A DNA stretch of 7,046 bases from JAICJJ01 sp039809985 (GTDB lineage: Bacteria; Chloroflexota; Chloroflexia; Thermomicrobiales; UBA6265), in contig JBDHWC010000133.1 of assembly GCA_039809985.1 (NCBI GenBank), positions 1-7,046 on the forward strand, read 5' to 3'. The position numbers and the translations under genes are program-made. Numbering within the stretch: the stretch's first letter is position 1; each line of letters opens with the position of its first letter. The notes under the pieces were generated by a model that saw nothing but the letters and a program-made list of their open reading frames with translations, was not told the origin of the DNA and did no database searches. Below are positions 5,007 through 7,046 of this stretch, in pieces.

Positions 5007-5894
5007 CTACCCCTTCGTCGCCCCGGCGGTGACCCCGTCGATGATCAGCCGCTGGGAGAAGGCGAAGACCACCAGCAGCGGCATGATGACGAAGACCGTC
5101 GCCGCCATCACCTGCCCCCACTGCGTGGTGCTCTCGCGGTTGACGAGGTAGGTCAGCCCGACCGTCAGCGGCCGCATGTCCTCGCTGGTGGTGATCACCA
5201 GCGGCCAGAGGAACTCGTTCCACTTGGCGACCGCCACCAGCAGCGCCACGGTCACCACCGTCGCGCTCGACATCGGGATCACCATGTCCCAGATCATCCG
5301 GACCGGGCCGCAGCCGTCGACCCGGGCCGCCTCGATCACCTCCCGCGGCAGCCCGAGGAACGCCTGCCGCAGCAGGAAGGTGCCGAAGGCGATCGCCGCC
5401 CCCGGCAGGATGATCCCCTGGTAGGTGTTGATCCAGCTCTGGCCGCCGACGTCGGAGAGCGTCACGTAGTTCGGCAGGATCGTCACCTGCTCCGGGATCA
5501 TCAGCCCGGCGAGGATGACGACGAAGATCAGCGTCCGCCCCGGGAAGCGGAGGAAGACGAGGGCGTAGGCGGTGAAGATGGCGTTCAGCATCTTGATCGA
5601 CGTCCCCACCACCGTGATCACGATGCTGTTGACGTAGAAGCGGCCGAACGGGGCCGAGTTCCACGCGTCGACGTAGTTCGCCCAGCGCGGCGCCTGCGGC
5701 AGCCACGACGGCGGCACCGAGAAGATCTCCTGCGTCGTCTTCAGCGAGCCGGAGAGCATCCAGAAGAGGGGCAGCCCGACGAGCGCCACCGCCAGCCCCA
5801 TCGCCGCGTAGCCCGCCGCCGTCAGCAGCCGCTGCTTCGGCCGCCCGGACATCCTCCGCCCGGCCGCCCCGCCGCCCGCCGCCAGCTCAGCCAT
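5007..5894 (-). CDS. UgpE/MalG-type ABC importer permease
   Basis: This is a 295-residue inner-membrane permease with six predicted transmembrane segments (roughly 24-48, 88-112, 120-140, 158-178, 208-232, 262-280). The cytoplasmic EAA loop, which docks the ATPase, is EAARVDGCGPVRMIWDMVIP (188-207). Matches to E. coli UgpE include the NSIVIT region, LRFPGRTLIFVVILAGLMIP (115-134), FLLRQAFLGLPREVIEAARVDG, WNEFLWPLVITT (225-236) and TTQWGQVMAA (256-265). The family is also shared with the MalG-type permeases of CUT1 sugar importers. ATG 5894 overlaps the upstream permease's last eight bases (ATGGCTGA), with AGGT close upstream; a later ATG at 5852 has GGAGG directly against it, which is poor spacing. 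It pairs with the UgpA-like permease to form the channel. Confidence 0.88.
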   Translation of the reverse strand: MAELAAGGGAAGRRMSGRPKQRLLTAAGYAAMGLAVALVGLPLFWMLSGSLKTTQEIFSVPPSWLPQAPRWANYVDAWNSAPFGRFYVNSIVITVVGTSIKMLNAIFTAYALVFLRFPGRTLIFVVILAGLMIPEQVTILPNYVTLSDVGGQSWINTYQGIILPGAAIAFGTFLLRQAFLGLPREVIEAARVDGCGPVRMIWDMVIPMSSATVVTVALLVAVAKWNEFLWPLVITTSEDMRPLTVGLTYLVNRESTTQWGQVMAATVFVIMPLLVVFAFSQRLIIDGVTAGATKG

Positions 5895-6840
5895 AGTGGA
5901 CCTGCCGTTCCGCCCAGCGCACCTGGGCCAGCGTGATGCCGAGCATCGCCACGAAGAGGATGATCGCCGCCGCCGAGGCCCGCCCGGCGTTGAAGGCGAC
6001 GAAGCCCTGCTGGTAGACGTAGTAGATCAGCGTCGTCGTCGAGTCGACCGGGCCGCCCTTCGTCATCACCTGGATGATGTCGAACGACTGGATCGTGTTC
6101 AGCAGCGAGGTGACCCCGAGGAAGAAGACGATCGGCGACAGCATCGGCAGCGTCACCGACCGGAACCGCCACCACGGCCCCGCCCCGTCCACCTTCGCCG
6201 CCTCGTACAGGTCCCGCGGGATCGTCCGCAGCCCGGCCAGGTAGATCACCGCCGTGAAGCCGAGGTCCTTCCAGATCGAGACGATGATCACCGCCGGCAT
6301 CGCCCAGCGCGGGTCCGCCAGCCACGCCGGCGACGGCAGCCCGGCCACGTCGAGGATCCGCGCGATCAGCCCGAAGCGCGGGTCGAACAGGTAGATCCAG
6401 ACGATGCTGATCGCCGCCCCGCTCAGCAGCGACGGCGCGAACAGGATCGCCTTCGCCCCCTCCCGCCCCCGCAGCGGCTGGTTCAGCAGCAGCGCCAGCC
6501 CCAGCCCGAGCGCCAGCGTGCCCCCCACCGTCACCCCGGTGAAGACCACCGTGTTGCGCAGCACGAGGTGGAACGTCGCGTCGCTGAACAGGTAGCGGTA
6601 GTTGTTCAGCCCGACGGGCAGCTTCACCGGCGCGATCATGTCCCAGCGCCGCGTGCTCAGGTACGCGCTGTAGATGATCGGCCAGAACGAGAAGACCGCG
6701 AAGAAGAAGAGGTTCGGCCCGACGAACAGCAGGAAGAGCAGCGCCTCGCGCCGCGACCCGCCGCCGGCCATCGCCCGCGACTCCGCGCCTGCCGCCACGC
6801 CCCTGCCGACCCCGCGGGGTCGTGCGACCGGTATCGCCAT
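5887..6840 (-). CDS. UgpA/MalF-type ABC importer permease
   Basis: This is a 317-residue inner-membrane permease with six predicted transmembrane segments from about residue 33, and a large external stretch with a WPIIYSAYLSTRRWD motif (53-67). The EAA loop is EAAKVDGAGPWWRFRSVTLP (213-232), preceded by GLRTIPRDLY. The C-terminal part, KGGPVDSTTTLIYYVYQQGF (261-280) and ending WAERQVHYG, closely follows E. coli UgpA, whose end reads YVESKVRYQ. ATG 6840 is the longest plausible start, but its ribosome site is weak (GGGGGA only 2 bases away). ATG 6771 (residue 24) would give 294 residues, near the 295 of UgpA, with GGAG ten bases upstream; residues 1-23 look unstructured, so either start is possible. 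It is first in the operon and translationally coupled to the UgpE-like gene. Confidence 0.87.
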   Translation of the reverse strand: MAIPVARPRGVGRGVAAGAESRAMAGGGSRREALLFLLFVGPNLFFFAVFSFWPIIYSAYLSTRRWDMIAPVKLPVGLNNYRYLFSDATFHLVLRNTVVFTGVTVGGTLALGLGLALLLNQPLRGREGAKAILFAPSLLSGAAISIVWIYLFDPRFGLIARILDVAGLPSPAWLADPRWAMPAVIIVSIWKDLGFTAVIYLAGLRTIPRDLYEAAKVDGAGPWWRFRSVTLPMLSPIVFFLGVTSLLNTIQSFDIIQVMTKGGPVDSTTTLIYYVYQQGFVAFNAGRASAAAIILFVAMLGITLAQVRWAERQVHYG

Positions 6841-6883
6841 GGTCCCCCGCCGCCCGCGCCGTCCCGGGGCCCCGGCCGGCGCA

Positions 6884-6927
6884 CCGTTGCGCCCGCCTCA
6901 TCGGTTGCCACGCCTCGGGGCCGTTGC
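6884..6927. repeat. Three short direct repeats CSGTTGC
   Basis: CCGTTGC (6884-6890), CGGTTGC (6902-6908) and CCGTTGC (6921-6927) are spaced 18 and 19 bases apart. An inverted copy, GCAACCG (6985-6991), overlaps the palindrome. They may be regulator half-sites or chance. Confidence 0.25.
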
Positions 6928-6954
6928 CCCGGACCCGTCGGAGTTGTGGCGGCT

Positions 6955-6960
6955 ATGGTA
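6955..6960 (-). promoter_or_regulatory. Candidate -10 element for the importer operon
   Basis: On the - strand this reads TACCAT, matching TATAAT at four of six positions including the key TA and final T. No good -35 is found 16-18 bases away; TTGCGT is 22 bases upstream and overlaps the palindrome. A start near 6948 would give a leader of about 108 bases. Confidence 0.25.
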
Positions 6961-6975
6961 TCGCCTCCGGCGCGT

Positions 6976-6988
6976 TTGCGGTACGCAA
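6976..6988. promoter_or_regulatory. Perfect palindrome TTGCG-GTA-CGCAA, candidate operator
   Basis: A five-base inverted repeat with a three-base centre lies about 136 bp upstream of the first importer gene, roughly where the -35 region would be for the candidate -10 at 6955-6960. Sugar-importer operons are often controlled by LacI- or GntR-type regulators that bind short palindromes of this size. No regulator gene is in the window, so the binding protein is unknown. Confidence 0.35.
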
Positions 6989-7046
6989 CCGGCAGCGGTC
7001 GGGCATCCCGGCCGCATCCGCCGCCCGCGCCCGGCATGGCGGCGCC

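Larger units (their letters stand above)
6841..7046 (-). other. Upstream region of the importer operon, no gene
   Basis: No convincing coding frame is present. The region holds a candidate -10, a palindromic operator, three short repeats, the hairpin CGGGGC-cgtt-GCCCCG (6916-6931) and the self-complementary CCGGGGCCCCGG (6864-6875). Both structures would lie in the 5' leader if transcription starts near 6948. Confidence 0.5.

Noticed and set aside
4864..5706. Extension of the solute-binding protein frame upstream through the UgpE-like gene
   Set aside because: The upstream part is out of frame with a clear permease; the Tat signal and ribosome site place the start at 4863.
1..7046. CRISPR array, tRNA, rRNA, insertion sequence or attachment site
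   Set aside because: No regularly spaced 25-40 base repeats, cloverleaf-like segments, transposase motifs or terminal inverted repeats were seen on either strand.

Overview
This is a very GC-rich bacterial window with strong C/G bias at third codon positions. The transport proteins look like those of a high-GC Gram-positive or a Chloroflexota/Thermomicrobia-type bacterium: the solute-binding protein carries a twin-arginine export signal instead of a lipobox, and the ABC importer has no ATPase gene beside it. The taxonomic guess is inference; the window has no rRNA or other marker gene.

Layout. (1) Positions 1-173 are the 3' end of a + strand gene whose last 56 residues look like a carboxypeptidase-regulatory-like beta-sandwich. 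It ends at a nested inverted repeat (174-233), the shared terminator with a convergent unit. (2) Positions 2558 down to 251 (- strand) are a compact three-gene unit: a GNAT N-acetyltransferase, an ArsB-type ion permease that starts on the base after the acetyltransferase stop, and a UspA-like protein 34 bp further on. (3) Positions 2559-2950 are a divergent intergenic region. Next to the acetyltransferase, the leader can fold so that the start codon is paired. Next to the + strand gene lies another potential stem array. (4) Positions 2951-3220 (+) encode an 89-residue glycine-rich acidic protein with no basic residue, followed by two strong hairpins. (5) Positions 3221-3522 are a convergent gap with four GC-rich hairpins. 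(6) Positions 6840 down to 3523 (- strand) are an importer operon: UgpA-like permease, UgpE-like permease (8-bp overlap) and UgpB-like solute-binding protein. (7) Positions 6841-7046 are the operon's upstream region, with a candidate -10 element, a perfect TTGCG-N3-CGCAA palindrome and three CSGTTGC repeats.

How the genes work together. The three importer proteins should form the periplasmic/extracellular capture and membrane-channel parts of a CUT1/Ugp-class ABC importer, energised by an ATPase encoded elsewhere. The overall match is to the glycerol-3-phosphate Ugp system. However, the binding protein appears to lack the arginine of the E. coli UgpB pocket and has a Cys-Cys pair next to a pocket glycine, so a sugar or another polyol ester is at least as plausible. 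The acetyltransferase/permease/stress-protein unit could be a small detoxification cassette, but no ArsR, ArsC or other diagnostic partner is in view. The least explained item is the glycine-rich small protein with its own leader and double terminator.
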